A DNA stretch of 64,000 nucleotides from RGIG5612 sp045598285 (GTDB taxonomy: Bacteria > Bacillota > Clostridia > Lachnospirales > Lachnospiraceae): NCBI GenBank assembly GCA_045598285.1, contig JAZLLU010000007.1, positions 1 to 64,000 on the forward strand, written 5' to 3'. This document shows, in pieces, positions 1-7,954 of this stretch (position 1 is its first letter; each line of letters begins with the position of its first letter). The translations under genes and the position numbers were made by a program. The notes under the pieces are model-generated. The model was not told where the DNA came from and searched no databases. It saw only the letters and a list, made by a program, of their open reading frames with translations.

Positions 1-1
1 C

Positions 2-46
2 GGCGGGTAATATCATCCTCCATTAAAACTTGGCTAGCCACCCGCC
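2..46. other. Inverted repeat with 7-bp arms next to the array
   Basis: GGCGGGT (2-8) and ACCCGCC (40-46) can pair around a 31-nt loop that contains the palindrome TGGCTAGCCA (31-40). The right arm shares three bases with the outer arm of the neighbouring array, so the two folds would compete. No T-run follows on either strand. Function unknown. Confidence 0.45.
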
Positions 47-243
47 TTCATCTACGGACTTATTTTAAAAAATCTATTTTAGTCCGTAGGTTTTTACATG
101 TTTTTCTGTAATTCGAATGAAAATCTACGGACCTATTTTAAAAAGTCTATTTTAGTCCGTAGGTTTTTTCATATTTTTCTGTAATTCGAATGAAAATCTA
201 CGGACTTATTTTAAAAAGTCTATTTTAGTCCGTAGGTGAAGGC
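44..243. repeat. Tandem array of 73-bp palindromic units
   Basis: Two complete 73-bp units (52-124, 125-197) and the first 38 bp of a third (198-235) lie head to tail. Each begins with a 38-bp hairpin whose arms are CTACGGACT and AGTCCGTAG around a 20-bp AT-rich loop; a 35-bp AT-rich linker follows. Units 1 and 2 differ at about four positions, one of them in the first arm of unit 2 (C at 133). GCCTTCA (44-50) and TGAAGGC (237-243) bracket the array, so the outermost arms form a 17-bp helix with one T-G pair. This suggests one hairpin that grew by internal duplication. The array lies 3' of the minus-strand gene that ends at 412. Function unknown; a terminator or stability role is possible. 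Confidence 0.85.
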
Positions 244-255
244 AACAGGCGTACA

Positions 256-346
256 AAAATGAAACTTAGCGAAGACGCAAGGAGGGCGCGCGTGGATGGG
301 CACCGCGCGCAATAATGCCCGACTAAGTCAAGCGATAGTTTCATTT
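256..346. other. GC-rich structured element, possible RNA or small mobile element
   Basis: AAATGAAACT (257-266) pairs with AGTTTCATTT (337-346), and CTTAG (265-269) with CTAAG (323-327) as an alternative. Inside lies a very GC-rich hairpin: GCGCGCG (286-292) with CGCGCGC (304-310), extended by GTG/CAC with a bulge, and GGGC/GCCC (284-287, 317-320). A similar start, AATGAAACTT, recurs at 369-378. Its base composition differs sharply from the AT-rich surroundings, which points to a selected structure or a transferred element. I recognise no known RNA family (RNase P, tmRNA and SRP RNA were considered). It lies between the palindromic array and the stop codon of the minus-strand gene that ends at 412. 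Confidence 0.5.
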
Positions 347-411
347 AGATGAACGGGTGATGAGCAAGAATGAAACTTCTAGCTATAGAGACAAAAGAGT
401 TCGATAAATTC

Positions 412-3400
412 TTATTTTTCGAGATTTTTTTTGTTTTCGTCTTCTTGAGTATCTTTTGATGTAGATATTAATGAGAGGGTTGCCTCTGGAAGGTTTGACT
501 TTGCTGTAGAGAGCATAAGTTTAATTCTATTAAGCTGGTTTACTTCAGAAGCTCCAGGGTCATAGTCAATTGCAACAATATTTGCGTCTGGATGGTCAGC
601 TCTTAATGACTTAATTACGCCTTTACCAACGACATGGTTAGGAAGGCATCCAAAAGGTTGAACACAAATAATATTTTTAACATCATTACTTAATAACTCT
701 AGCATTTCGCCAGTTAAGAACCAACCTTCGCCAGATTGATTTCCAAGTGAAACATATTTTGAAGCCATTTCTCCAAGATGTCTAATTTCTGCAGGAGAAG
801 TATAAACTTTACTTTCTGCCAGAGCCTTAACAAGTGGCTTTCTAAAATGATCCATAATTCTTAAAAGCAAAGCAGAACTTACCGCAGTCACAAATCCAGC
901 ATTATAATTATCTACTTTGAAATAACCATTGTAAAAACTATAGTAAAGGAAATCTAAGAAGTCAGGCATAACGCCTTGAGCTCCTTCAGATTCAAGTAAA
1001 TCAATAATTCTATTATTAGCCATTGGAGAAAACTTAACTAAGATTTCTCCAACAACACCAACTTTAGGTTTAACAACATCCATACGTGGAAGATTTTCAA
1101 AAGCTTCTACGATTTCCTTGCAAAGAGCAGTAGTGTTTTTGCGGTTTAATCCCTTTGTATTAATTATATCAATAACTATCTTACGATATTTTTGATAAAG
1201 TTCTTCAGTAGAGCCTTTTTTCTGTTCGTATGGCCTTGTTGCATAAATAAGCTTCATGAACAAATCGCCAATTACTAGGGCGTACATTCCATTTACAATT
1301 AATGATGGAGGAATAGTAAATCCTGAATTTTTTTCAATTCCAAAAGAAAGTGAAATTACAGGAATATGAGAAAGATTTGCTTTTCTTAAAGCTCTTCTAA
1401 TAAATCCTATATAGTTTGTTGCACGACATCCACCACCTGTTTGAGTTATTAACAAAGCAGTTTTATTTAAGTCATACTTTCCTGAAAGAAGTGCATCCAT
1501 CATTTGGCCTACAACTATAGTTGAAGGATAACAAGCATCATTATTTACATACTTAAGGCCTGTATTAACGGCTGATTTATTATCGTTATCTAAAATTACA
1601 AAGTTGTAGCCAGTTTTATTAAATGCATGTTTAACAAGGTCAAATTGAAGTGGCGCCATTTGCGGAGCTAAAATTGTGTAGCCGTCATGTTTCATTTTTC
1701 TTGTAAATTCAACACGCTCAAAAGCAGAACTTACTATTGTGCGTTTCTTCTTAGCTCTTGCGATATCAGCAAGCGCACAAAGTAAAGAACGAATTCTAAT
1801 TCTTGCTGCACCTAGGTTACTTATTTCATCAATCTTAATAACTGTGTAGAGTTTTCCAGAGCTAGTTAAGATATCATTAACTTGGTCAGTAGTAACAGCG
1901 TCTAATCCGCAACCAAAAGAGAAGAGTTGAACAAGATTAAGGGTGCTTTTTCTTTTAACAAAGTTTGCGGCCTTATATAAACGTGAATGATACATCCACT
2001 GATCGCTTACAATTAAAGGTCTTTCAACTTTACCCAAATCAGAAACACTATCTTCTGTTAAAACAGCTATGCCGTAAGATGTGATAATTTCAGGGATACC
2101 GTGATTAATTTCTGGGTCAATATGGTAAGGCCTTCCTGCAAGGACAATGCCTTGTGCCTTGTTTTCTTTCATCCATTTTAAGGTTTCTTTTCCTTTATCT
2201 TGGATATCTTTTTTAAAACGTTCTAGCTCATCCCAACCCTTTTTTGCAGCATCCATAATCTCTTCTGCGGTGAAGTGAAATTGCTTTTTAGTAAATACTT
2301 TAACAAGTCCAGCAGAGAAGACTTTTAAGTTTGCCATTGATAAGAAAGGATGAATAAAATCTATTCGTTTTGCTTCTATATCCTCAACATTATTTTTAAT
2401 GTTTTCTGGATAAGACATAACCATAGGACAATTATAGTGGTTGTTAGCATCAGGCGTTTCGTTTCGCTCATAAGCAATTGAAGGATAAAATATTTTATTA
2501 ACGCCATTATTAATAAGCCACTGAATATGACCATGAGCTAGTTTAGCAGGATAACATTCGCTTTCACTAGGAATTGTTTCAATTCCAAGTTCATAAATTG
2601 CACGAGAAGAAAGTGGTGAAAGCTTAACATGATAACCAAGTTCCTTAAAGAAAACAGCCCAGAATGGGAAATTCTCGTACATGTTTAGCACACGAGGAAT
2701 TCCTATTACACCATTAGGCGCTTCGTATTCTGGAGAAAATTCATAGTCGAATATTTTTTCGAGTTTATACTTAAACAGGTTCGGAACATGTGCATTAGGA
2801 TTTTCACCGCCTAATGCTTTTTCACATCTATTTCCTGTAACAAATCTTCTATCGTTATCGAATTTATTTATTGTAAGAAGACAATGGTTTTCACAACCAT
2901 TGCAGTGGGTAAGTGTTGTTTTATATTGAAGATTAATTATTTCAATAAATGAAAGCATTGAAGTTGGGAAGTTTGAGTATGCATATCTTTCACGAGCGAT
3001 TAAGGCAGCACCAAAAGCTCCCATAATTCCTGAGATATCTGGTCTAATTACTTCACGACCTGATATAAGTTCAAATGCCCTAAGAATTGAATCATTATAG
3101 AAAGTACCACCTTGGACAACAATGTTTTCGCCCATTTGCGAAGCATCAACCATCTTAATAACTTTGTATAAAGCATTTTTGATAACTGAATAAGAAAGAC
3201 CAGCGGAAATATCACTAACGCTTGCACCTTCTTTTTGAGCTTGCTTTACATTTGAATTCATGAAAACCGTACAACGAGTTCCAAGGTCAACAGGATTCGT
3301 TGCCCTTATTGCTTCATTTGCAAAATCATTGATTGAATAATTCATTGATGTTGCAAAGTTTTCGATAAATGACCCACAACCAGAAGAGCAAGCTTCATTT

Positions 3401-4719
3401 AGAAGCACGTTGTCGATTGCGCCATTTTTGATTTGCATATATTTCATGTCCTGCCCGCCAATATCTAATACGCATGTAACGTCTGGACAGAAAAATTTTG
3501 CGGCATAGTAGTGTGCTACAGTTTCGACTTCTCCTTCATCAAGCATCAATGCTGATTTAAGGAGCGATTCTCCATATCCAGTGGAGCATGAGTAGCATAT
3601 CTTACAATCAACTGGCATAAGAATCATTAATTCTTTGAAAGCTTTTTTAACAGTTTCGATTGGGCTTCCATTATTATTTGAGTAAAATGACCAAAGCAAA
3701 TTTCCTTCGGTATCGATTAAAGCAATTTTAGTTGTAGTTGAACCAGCGTCAATTCCAAGGAAGCAATCACCATGATATGAAGATAACTCTCTTTTTGAAA
3801 CACTAGTGTCTCTGTGGCGTTTCATAAAAAGTTTGTATTCTAATGGAGTTGCGAACAAAGGACGAAGTCTTGCAATCTCAGGTTTCATTGCAATGCCATT
3901 TTTAAGATTGTCGTAGAGTTTTGCTGATTCTATATATGATGCATTTTTTGAATTCATTGCTGCACCAATAGCAGCATATAGATGCGAATTTTCAGGATGA
4001 ATTGCACTTTCGTCAGTAAGTTTAAGCGTGCGAATAAACGCTTGCCTTAATTCTGAAAGAAAGTGAAGTGGTCCACCTATGAAAGCGACGTTTCCACGAA
4101 TAGGTTTTCCGCAAGCTAGACCAGAAATTGTTTGATTAACTACTGCTTGGAAAATTGAAGCTGCTAAGTCTTCTTTTGTTGCGCCTTCATTAATAAGTGG
4201 CTGGATATCAGTTTTTGCAAAAACGCCACATCTAGCGGCAATAGGGTAAATCGTTTGATAGTTTTTAGCATACTCGTTAAGACCTTGAGCATCAGTTTGC
4301 AAAAGATCTGCCATCTGATCTATGAATGAACCTGTACCTCCAGCGCAAATTCCGTTCATTCTTTGCTCAATACTATTTCCAAAGTAAATTATTTTTGCAT
4401 CTTCACCGCCAAGCTCAATTGCGACATCAGTAGTTGGAGCATAGTGCTTAGTAGAAGTTGCAACAGCAATAACTTCTTGGATAAATTCTATATTTAAATG
4501 TTTTGAAAGTTGAAGTCCACCAGAGCCGGTTATAACTGGACTTAAAGGAATGTTTCCAAGTTTTTCATTGGCATTATAAATAAGCTCTGCTAAAGTTTCT
4601 TGGATATTAGCAAAATGTCTTCTGTATTCAGAATAGCAAAGATTATTTTTGCTATCTAAAATAGCAATCTTTACGGTTGTTGAGCCAATGTCTACGCCCA
4701 ATTTATAAGTTTCATCCAT
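412..4719 (-). CDS. Fused acyl-CoA dehydratase activase-like protein (double BadF/HgdC domain plus HgdB-like regions)
   Basis: A protein of 1435 residues with two ASKHA-type ATPase domains of the 2-hydroxyacyl-CoA dehydratase activase family. The first starts at about residue 8 (VDIGSTTVK), the second at about 320 (GIDAGSTTTK). Each keeps the cluster-binding cysteine pattern of HgdC-type activases (GICAGGTGSF and RCGVF; EACSSGCGSF and RCTVF). The rest resembles the DUF2229/HgdB-like segments, with cysteine motifs such as CNGCENHC, NDACYPS and TGGGCRATN. Activases of this family use ATP to deliver one low-potential electron to a dehydratase. The substrate of the large fused forms is unknown, and no separate dehydratase genes lie nearby. 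Transcribed alone, from a promoter that overlaps the divergent one. The ATG has no Shine-Dalgarno sequence. The domain call is secure; the function is not. Confidence 0.85.
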   Translation of the reverse strand: MDETYKLGVDIGSTTVKIAILDSKNNLCYSEYRRHFANIQETLAELIYNANEKLGNIPLSPVITGSGGLQLSKHLNIEFIQEVIAVATSTKHYAPTTDVAIELGGEDAKIIYFGNSIEQRMNGICAGGTGSFIDQMADLLQTDAQGLNEYAKNYQTIYPIAARCGVFAKTDIQPLINEGATKEDLAASIFQAVVNQTISGLACGKPIRGNVAFIGGPLHFLSELRQAFIRTLKLTDESAIHPENSHLYAAIGAAMNSKNASYIESAKLYDNLKNGIAMKPEIARLRPLFATPLEYKLFMKRHRDTSVSKRELSSYHGDCFLGIDAGSTTTKIALIDTEGNLLWSFYSNNNGSPIETVKKAFKELMILMPVDCKICYSCSTGYGESLLKSALMLDEGEVETVAHYYAAKFFCPDVTCVLDIGGQDMKYMQIKNGAIDNVLLNEACSSGCGSFIENFATSMNYSINDFANEAIRATNPVDLGTRCTVFMNSNVKQAQKEGASVSDISAGLSYSVIKNALYKVIKMVDASQMGENIVVQGGTFYNDSILRAFELISGREVIRPDISGIMGAFGAALIARERYAYSNFPTSMLSFIEIINLQYKTTLTHCNGCENHCLLTINKFDNDRRFVTGNRCEKALGGENPNAHVPNLFKYKLEKIFDYEFSPEYEAPNGVIGIPRVLNMYENFPFWAVFFKELGYHVKLSPLSSRAIYELGIETIPSESECYPAKLAHGHIQWLINNGVNKIFYPSIAYERNETPDANNHYNCPMVMSYPENIKNNVEDIEAKRIDFIHPFLSMANLKVFSAGLVKVFTKKQFHFTAEEIMDAAKKGWDELERFKKDIQDKGKETLKWMKENKAQGIVLAGRPYHIDPEINHGIPEIITSYGIAVLTEDSVSDLGKVERPLIVSDQWMYHSRLYKAANFVKRKSTLNLVQLFSFGCGLDAVTTDQVNDILTSSGKLYTVIKIDEISNLGAARIRIRSLLCALADIARAKKKRTIVSSAFERVEFTRKMKHDGYTILAPQMAPLQFDLVKHAFNKTGYNFVILDNDNKSAVNTGLKYVNNDACYPSTIVVGQMMDALLSGKYDLNKTALLITQTGGGCRATNYIGFIRRALRKANLSHIPVISLSFGIEKNSGFTIPPSLIVNGMYALVIGDLFMKLIYATRPYEQKKGSTEELYQKYRKIVIDIINTKGLNRKNTTALCKEIVEAFENLPRMDVVKPKVGVVGEILVKFSPMANNRIIDLLESEGAQGVMPDFLDFLYYSFYNGYFKVDNYNAGFVTAVSSALLLRIMDHFRKPLVKALAESKVYTSPAEIRHLGEMASKYVSLGNQSGEGWFLTGEMLELLSNDVKNIICVQPFGCLPNHVVGKGVIKSLRADHPDANIVAIDYDPGASEVNQLNRIKLMLSTAKSNLPEATLSLISTSKDTQEDENKKNLEK

Positions 4720-4724
4720 ATTCT

Positions 4725-4752
4725 TTGTATTTTAGCATTTTCGTGTTATAAT
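4725..4752 (+). promoter_or_regulatory. Extended -10 promoter of the rhomboid-like gene
   Basis: An extended -10 element, TGTTATAAT, ends at 4752 (TATAAT 4747-4752), with TTGTAT (4725-4730) 16 bp upstream as a weak -35. The ATG of the next gene is at 4760, seven bases after the -10, so transcription should start at or next to the start codon. There is no Shine-Dalgarno sequence in between. This predicts a leaderless mRNA. Confidence 0.65.
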
Positions 4753-4756
4753 TCAA
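4729..4756 (-). promoter_or_regulatory. Promoter of the dehydratase-activase gene
   Basis: On the minus strand, TTGAAT (4756-4751) and TAAAAT (4734-4729) are 16 bp apart, and TG one base before the -10 makes an extended -10. The ATG at 4719 lies nine bases further on, so the predicted leader is at most a few nucleotides and has no Shine-Dalgarno sequence. The -35 overlaps the -10 of the opposite promoter, and the reverse also holds, so the two should exclude each other. Confidence 0.6.
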
Positions 4757-4759
4757 GTC

Positions 4760-5776
4760 ATGTTAAATAGACTTGAAAAGAAAATTGGTAAATATGCAGT
4801 TAAAAATTTAATCTACTATGTACTAGGCGCCTATGTTATAGGTTACATTTTGTATTTCCTAAATAATCGATTAGGTTGGTACGATGCTATTGTTTTAGAT
4901 CCAGCGCTTGTTATGAAGGGACAGGTTTGGAGACTTTTTACATGGGTTTGTACCGTTCCACAAGGACTTAGTATTTTTATTATTTTCATGTTCCTTTTAT
5001 ATTTCTTTATTGGCAAGAGCCTTGAAGCTAATATGGGATCATTTAAATACAATCTTTACATGTTCGGTGGATGGTTTTTTATGACGCTTGGCTCAATGGC
5101 TGTTTATTGGGTCACACTTGCAATTAATGGACCTAGTGGTGCAATTAATGTTAGTGCTAGTACTTATTATATAAACCTTTCGTCATTCTTAGCTTTTGCG
5201 ATGTTATTTCCTGACGTTAGGGTTTATTTCTTTGGAATACTTCCTATTAAAGTTAAAGTTTTAGCATGGATAGATGTGGGTTACTTAGGACTTCAAGTAT
5301 TTAGTAGCTTTATTTCATTATTCACTTACAATATGGAAAGTTTGAAACCTGGATTAGATTTTATCGGGGTCACATCCTCAGAATTATTTGCGATGGCAGT
5401 TACGAATGTTGTAACTATTTTACTTTCTCTTCTTAACTTCCTTATTTTCTTTATCATGTATAGGAAGCAAAGAAGAAAATCTGCCACCCAGAAGAATTTT
5501 AATAAGCAGATGAATGGTTTTTATGCTTATAATAATCAAAACTATAAGCAGACAAGCGAGCAACATGCTAAGAGAGCCCAAGAAACTGGAGCAAAAAAAC
5601 CAGAACCTAAACAAAATACTCCAAAATACAATGCAGGAGTTATGTTGCATAAATGCAGCATTTGTGGAAGAACAAATGTAACCAATCCAGAACTTGTCTT
5701 TAGATATTGTTCTAAATGCGAAGGTAATCATGAATATTGCCAAGATCATTTGTTCACACATGAACACGTAAAATAG
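4760..5776 (+). CDS. Rhomboid-like membrane protein with C-terminal zinc-ribbon-like tail
   Basis: A protein of 338 residues. Residues 17 to about 235 contain several hydrophobic segments, and the GQVWRLFTWV stretch after the first is typical of the rhomboid/Derlin fold. I see no GxSG serine motif and no catalytic histidine in the later helices, so it is probably a non-proteolytic member. A charged linker (about 236-290, rich in K, Q and N) leads to a cysteine/histidine cluster: CSICG, then YCSKC, then YCQDH and THEH, resembling a zinc ribbon. The protein should therefore be membrane-bound with a metal-binding tail. It starts almost at the predicted transcription start. The next gene has its own strong Shine-Dalgarno sequence. 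Role unknown. Confidence 0.75.
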   Translation: MLNRLEKKIGKYAVKNLIYYVLGAYVIGYILYFLNNRLGWYDAIVLDPALVMKGQVWRLFTWVCTVPQGLSIFIIFMFLLYFFIGKSLEANMGSFKYNLYMFGGWFFMTLGSMAVYWVTLAINGPSGAINVSASTYYINLSSFLAFAMLFPDVRVYFFGILPIKVKVLAWIDVGYLGLQVFSSFISLFTYNMESLKPGLDFIGVTSSELFAMAVTNVVTILLSLLNFLIFFIMYRKQRRKSATQKNFNKQMNGFYAYNNQNYKQTSEQHAKRAQETGAKKPEPKQNTPKYNAGVMLHKCSICGRTNVTNPELVFRYCSKCEGNHEYCQDHLFTHEHVK

Positions 5777-5821
5777 AAACGAAGTTTTCTAAATATATAA
5801 ATCACACAGGAGGGACTGCAC

Positions 5822-6265
5822 ATGAAAGAAGCAGTGAGCTGTGGTGGTGTTGTAATTTACAGAGGAAAGGTTTTATTACTTTTTAAGAATTATCATGACA
5901 GATACCACGGATGGGTTTTGCCAAAAGGCACAGTAGAGCAAGGAGAAGAGTTTGTAGAAACGGCAAAAAGAGAAGTTAAAGAAGAAGCCGGCGCAGATGC
6001 AGAGATTGTAAAATATATTGGCGATACAACTTATGATTTTAAGACAGAAGAGGATATTATTAGGAAAACTGTTCATTGGTATCTAATGTCTGGTAAAAAT
6101 TATTTTAGTAAGCCTCAAAAAGAAGAGTACTTTACTGATTCAGGTTTTTATAAATATCACGAGGCTATTTACTTACTTAAATATGAAAATGAACGCGCAA
6201 TTTTTGAGTCAGCTTATAAAGAATTTCTAGACATGAGAAAGAATGGAATATGGATAAGCAAATAA
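5822..6265 (+). CDS. Nudix hydrolase
   Basis: The 147-residue protein carries a complete Nudix box at about residues 39-61: it starts at GTVEQGE and ends at REVKEEAGA, matching G-x5-E-x7-REUxEExGU. The glutamates of this box bind the catalytic divalent metal. WVLPKGTVEQGE just before resembles the diadenosine tetraphosphate and nucleotide-cleaning subgroup, but the substrate cannot be read from sequence. A strong AGGAGGG site lies upstream of the ATG. The 3' end overlaps queH by 16 bp, so the two are co-transcribed and probably translationally coupled. Confidence 0.9.
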   Translation: MKEAVSCGGVVIYRGKVLLLFKNYHDRYHGWVLPKGTVEQGEEFVETAKREVKEEAGADAEIVKYIGDTTYDFKTEEDIIRKTVHWYLMSGKNYFSKPQKEEYFTDSGFYKYHEAIYLLKYENERAIFESAYKEFLDMRKNGIWISK

Positions 6266-6960
6266 ATCAAAAACTTAATTTTCAATTAATGTTAGATAAT
6301 ATTATAGAAGGTCTTGAAAAAAGACCTTCTTTACTTTTGCATTCATGTTGTGGACCTTGTTCAAGTTATGTTCTTGATTATCTCAAAGACTATTTTGATA
6401 TAACTGTTTTGTACTACAATCCAAATATTTTTCCAGAAGAAGAATATATTAAAAGGCTTGATGTGCAAAGAAGTTTAATTGATGCAATGAATAAAGAACT
6501 TAAGCTGGATTTATCGTTGCAAAATTCTTTGGATTGTAATAATCGTCAAACGGATATTAAACTCATTTCTTTACCTTATAATCATGACGAGTTCCTAAAT
6601 GTTGCGGCTGGACTTGAGAAAGAGCCAGAAGGCGGCAAAAGGTGCGAAGAGTGCTTTAAGCTTCGTCTTACAAAGACAGCTAATATTGCTGCAGAACATG
6701 GATTTGATTTCTTTGGCACCACCTTAAGCGTAAGCCCTCACAAAAATGCAATTTTATTAAATGAGATTGGTGCGTCTTTAGAAGATTTGGCTTCATCGCC
6801 AGAGAGCAAAACCATTCAAGATAGCGACACTTCTTCATCACTTGCTCCAAAGTGGCTTTTTGCTGACTTCAAAAAGAAAGAAGGCTACAAAAAGAGCATC
6901 GACCTTTCTAAAAAGTACGACCTCTACCGTCAAGACTATTGCGGCTGCGAGTTCGCTTAA
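6250..6960 (+). CDS. queH: Epoxyqueuosine reductase QueH
   Basis: QueH (formerly DUF208) reduces epoxyqueuosine to queuosine in tRNA, replacing the unrelated cobalamin enzyme QueG. The 236-residue protein has the family cysteines: HSCCGPCSSY at about 32-41, CEECFKLRL at about 125-133, and the C-terminal YCGCEF. Between these are the conserved TTLSVSPHKN and a lysine-rich stretch. These cysteines bind an iron-sulfur cluster in characterised members. The ATG at 6250 lies inside the end of the Nudix gene. Other queuosine genes are not in the window. Confidence 0.92.
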   Translation: MDKQINQKLNFQLMLDNIIEGLEKRPSLLLHSCCGPCSSYVLDYLKDYFDITVLYYNPNIFPEEEYIKRLDVQRSLIDAMNKELKLDLSLQNSLDCNNRQTDIKLISLPYNHDEFLNVAAGLEKEPEGGKRCEECFKLRLTKTANIAAEHGFDFFGTTLSVSPHKNAILLNEIGASLEDLASSPESKTIQDSDTSSSLAPKWLFADFKKKEGYKKSIDLSKKYDLYRQDYCGCEFA

Positions 6961-7069
6961 TTTTTCATATGCTGACATAAGCATCTCTGTCTCCTTCTTT
7001 TAGAGGGTGTGCACCTAGTGAAATGAAAATCAATTCAATATTGATATTTATTTTTTAACCTATTTAATA

Positions 7070-7107
7070 TATAATAGAGTTGTATTTTGTGTACATATAT
7101 AAATACA
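7070..7107 (+). promoter_or_regulatory. Promoter -10 and downstream inverted repeat before crt
   Basis: TATAAT at 7070-7075 is the best -10 upstream of the crotonyl-CoA operon; the -35 is poor (TTTATT, 7047-7052). Directly downstream, TGTATTT (7081-7087) and AAATACA (7101-7107) form a 7-bp inverted repeat centred on the predicted 5' end of the message. It could be an operator or a 5' hairpin. It does not match the Rex consensus. The ribosome binding site AAAGGAG follows. Confidence 0.45.
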
Positions 7108-7136
7108 TGTTTTTTTGTGTGTAAAGGAGATAAAAA

Positions 7137-7913
7137 ATGGGTTTTGTTAATTATGAAGTAAACGGTGAAATTGCAACAGTGACAATTAATAGACCAGAGG
7201 CTCTTAATGCTCTTAATTCAAATGTTTTAGATGAGTTAGAGAAGGTTTTTGATGCTATTGATTTAGAAACAGTTCGTTGCGTAGTTTTAACAGGTGCAGG
7301 CGAAAAGAGTTTCGTAGCTGGAGCTGATATCGGCGAGATGAGCACACTTACTGAAGAAGAAGGTGTTGCTTTTGGTAAAAAAGGAAATGACGTATTTAGA
7401 AAGATTGAGACTTTCCCGCTTCCTGTTATTGCAGCTGTTAACGGCTTTGCTCTTGGTGGCGGAAACGAACTTGCTCTTTCTTGCGATATTAGAATTTGTT
7501 CTGAAAATGCTATGTTTGGTCAACCTGAAGTTGGTCTTGGAATCACTCCTGGTTTTGGTGGAACACAGCGCTTAGCTAGAGTTATTAATCCGGGCAAAGC
7601 TAAAGAACTTATTTATTCTGCTAAGAATATTAAAGCTCCTGAAGCTTTAGCTCTTGGCCTTGTTAACGCAGTTTATCCACAAGAAGACCTTTTACCTCAA
7701 GCTTATAAGCTTGCAGGAAAGATTGCTGCAAACGCTCCTATTGCTGTACGTGCTTGCAAGAAGGCAATCAACGATGGACTTCAAGTTGATATGGACGAGG
7801 CTATTGTTATTGAAGAAAAATTATTCGGTTCATGTTTCGCATCACAAGATCAAAAAGATGGAATGGCTGCTTTCTTAAACAAAACTAAAGTTGAGAAATT
7901 TAACAATAAATAA
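7137..7913 (+). CDS. crt: Short-chain enoyl-CoA hydratase (crotonase)
   Basis: Crotonase family, 258 residues, the usual length. It interconverts 3-hydroxybutyryl-CoA and crotonyl-CoA. The oxyanion-hole segments FVAGADI (about 60-66) and GFALGGGNELALSCD (about 103-117) are present, as are the catalytic glutamates, one in the NELAL helix and one in GQPEVGLG. First gene of a tight operon with hbd, an acyl-CoA dehydrogenase gene, etfB and etfA, all with strong Shine-Dalgarno sites and codon use typical of highly expressed genes. The operon lacks a thiolase gene, which must lie elsewhere. Substrate assignment rests on this context. Confidence 0.93.
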   Translation: MGFVNYEVNGEIATVTINRPEALNALNSNVLDELEKVFDAIDLETVRCVVLTGAGEKSFVAGADIGEMSTLTEEEGVAFGKKGNDVFRKIETFPLPVIAAVNGFALGGGNELALSCDIRICSENAMFGQPEVGLGITPGFGGTQRLARVINPGKAKELIYSAKNIKAPEALALGLVNAVYPQEDLLPQAYKLAGKIAANAPIAVRACKKAINDGLQVDMDEAIVIEEKLFGSCFASQDQKDGMAAFLNKTKVEKFNNK

Positions 7914-7954
7914 AGTTTATAAAAAATATTTATCATATATTTAGGAGGAAAATC

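Noticed and set aside
1..23. Minus-strand start of a gene running off the left edge (ATG at 23, reading MEDDITR)
   Set aside because: Only seven codons are visible and there is no Shine-Dalgarno sequence; not enough to call a gene.
52..235. CRISPR-like array
   Set aside because: The repeats are palindromic and the linkers between them are almost identical, not unique spacers; there are too few units and no cas genes.
256..410. RNase P RNA, tmRNA or SRP RNA
   Set aside because: None of the conserved core sequences of these RNAs that I know could be found on either strand.
7036..7060. Rex (redox repressor) site before crt
   Set aside because: TTGATATTTATTTTTTAACC does not keep the TTGTTAA half-sites on either side.
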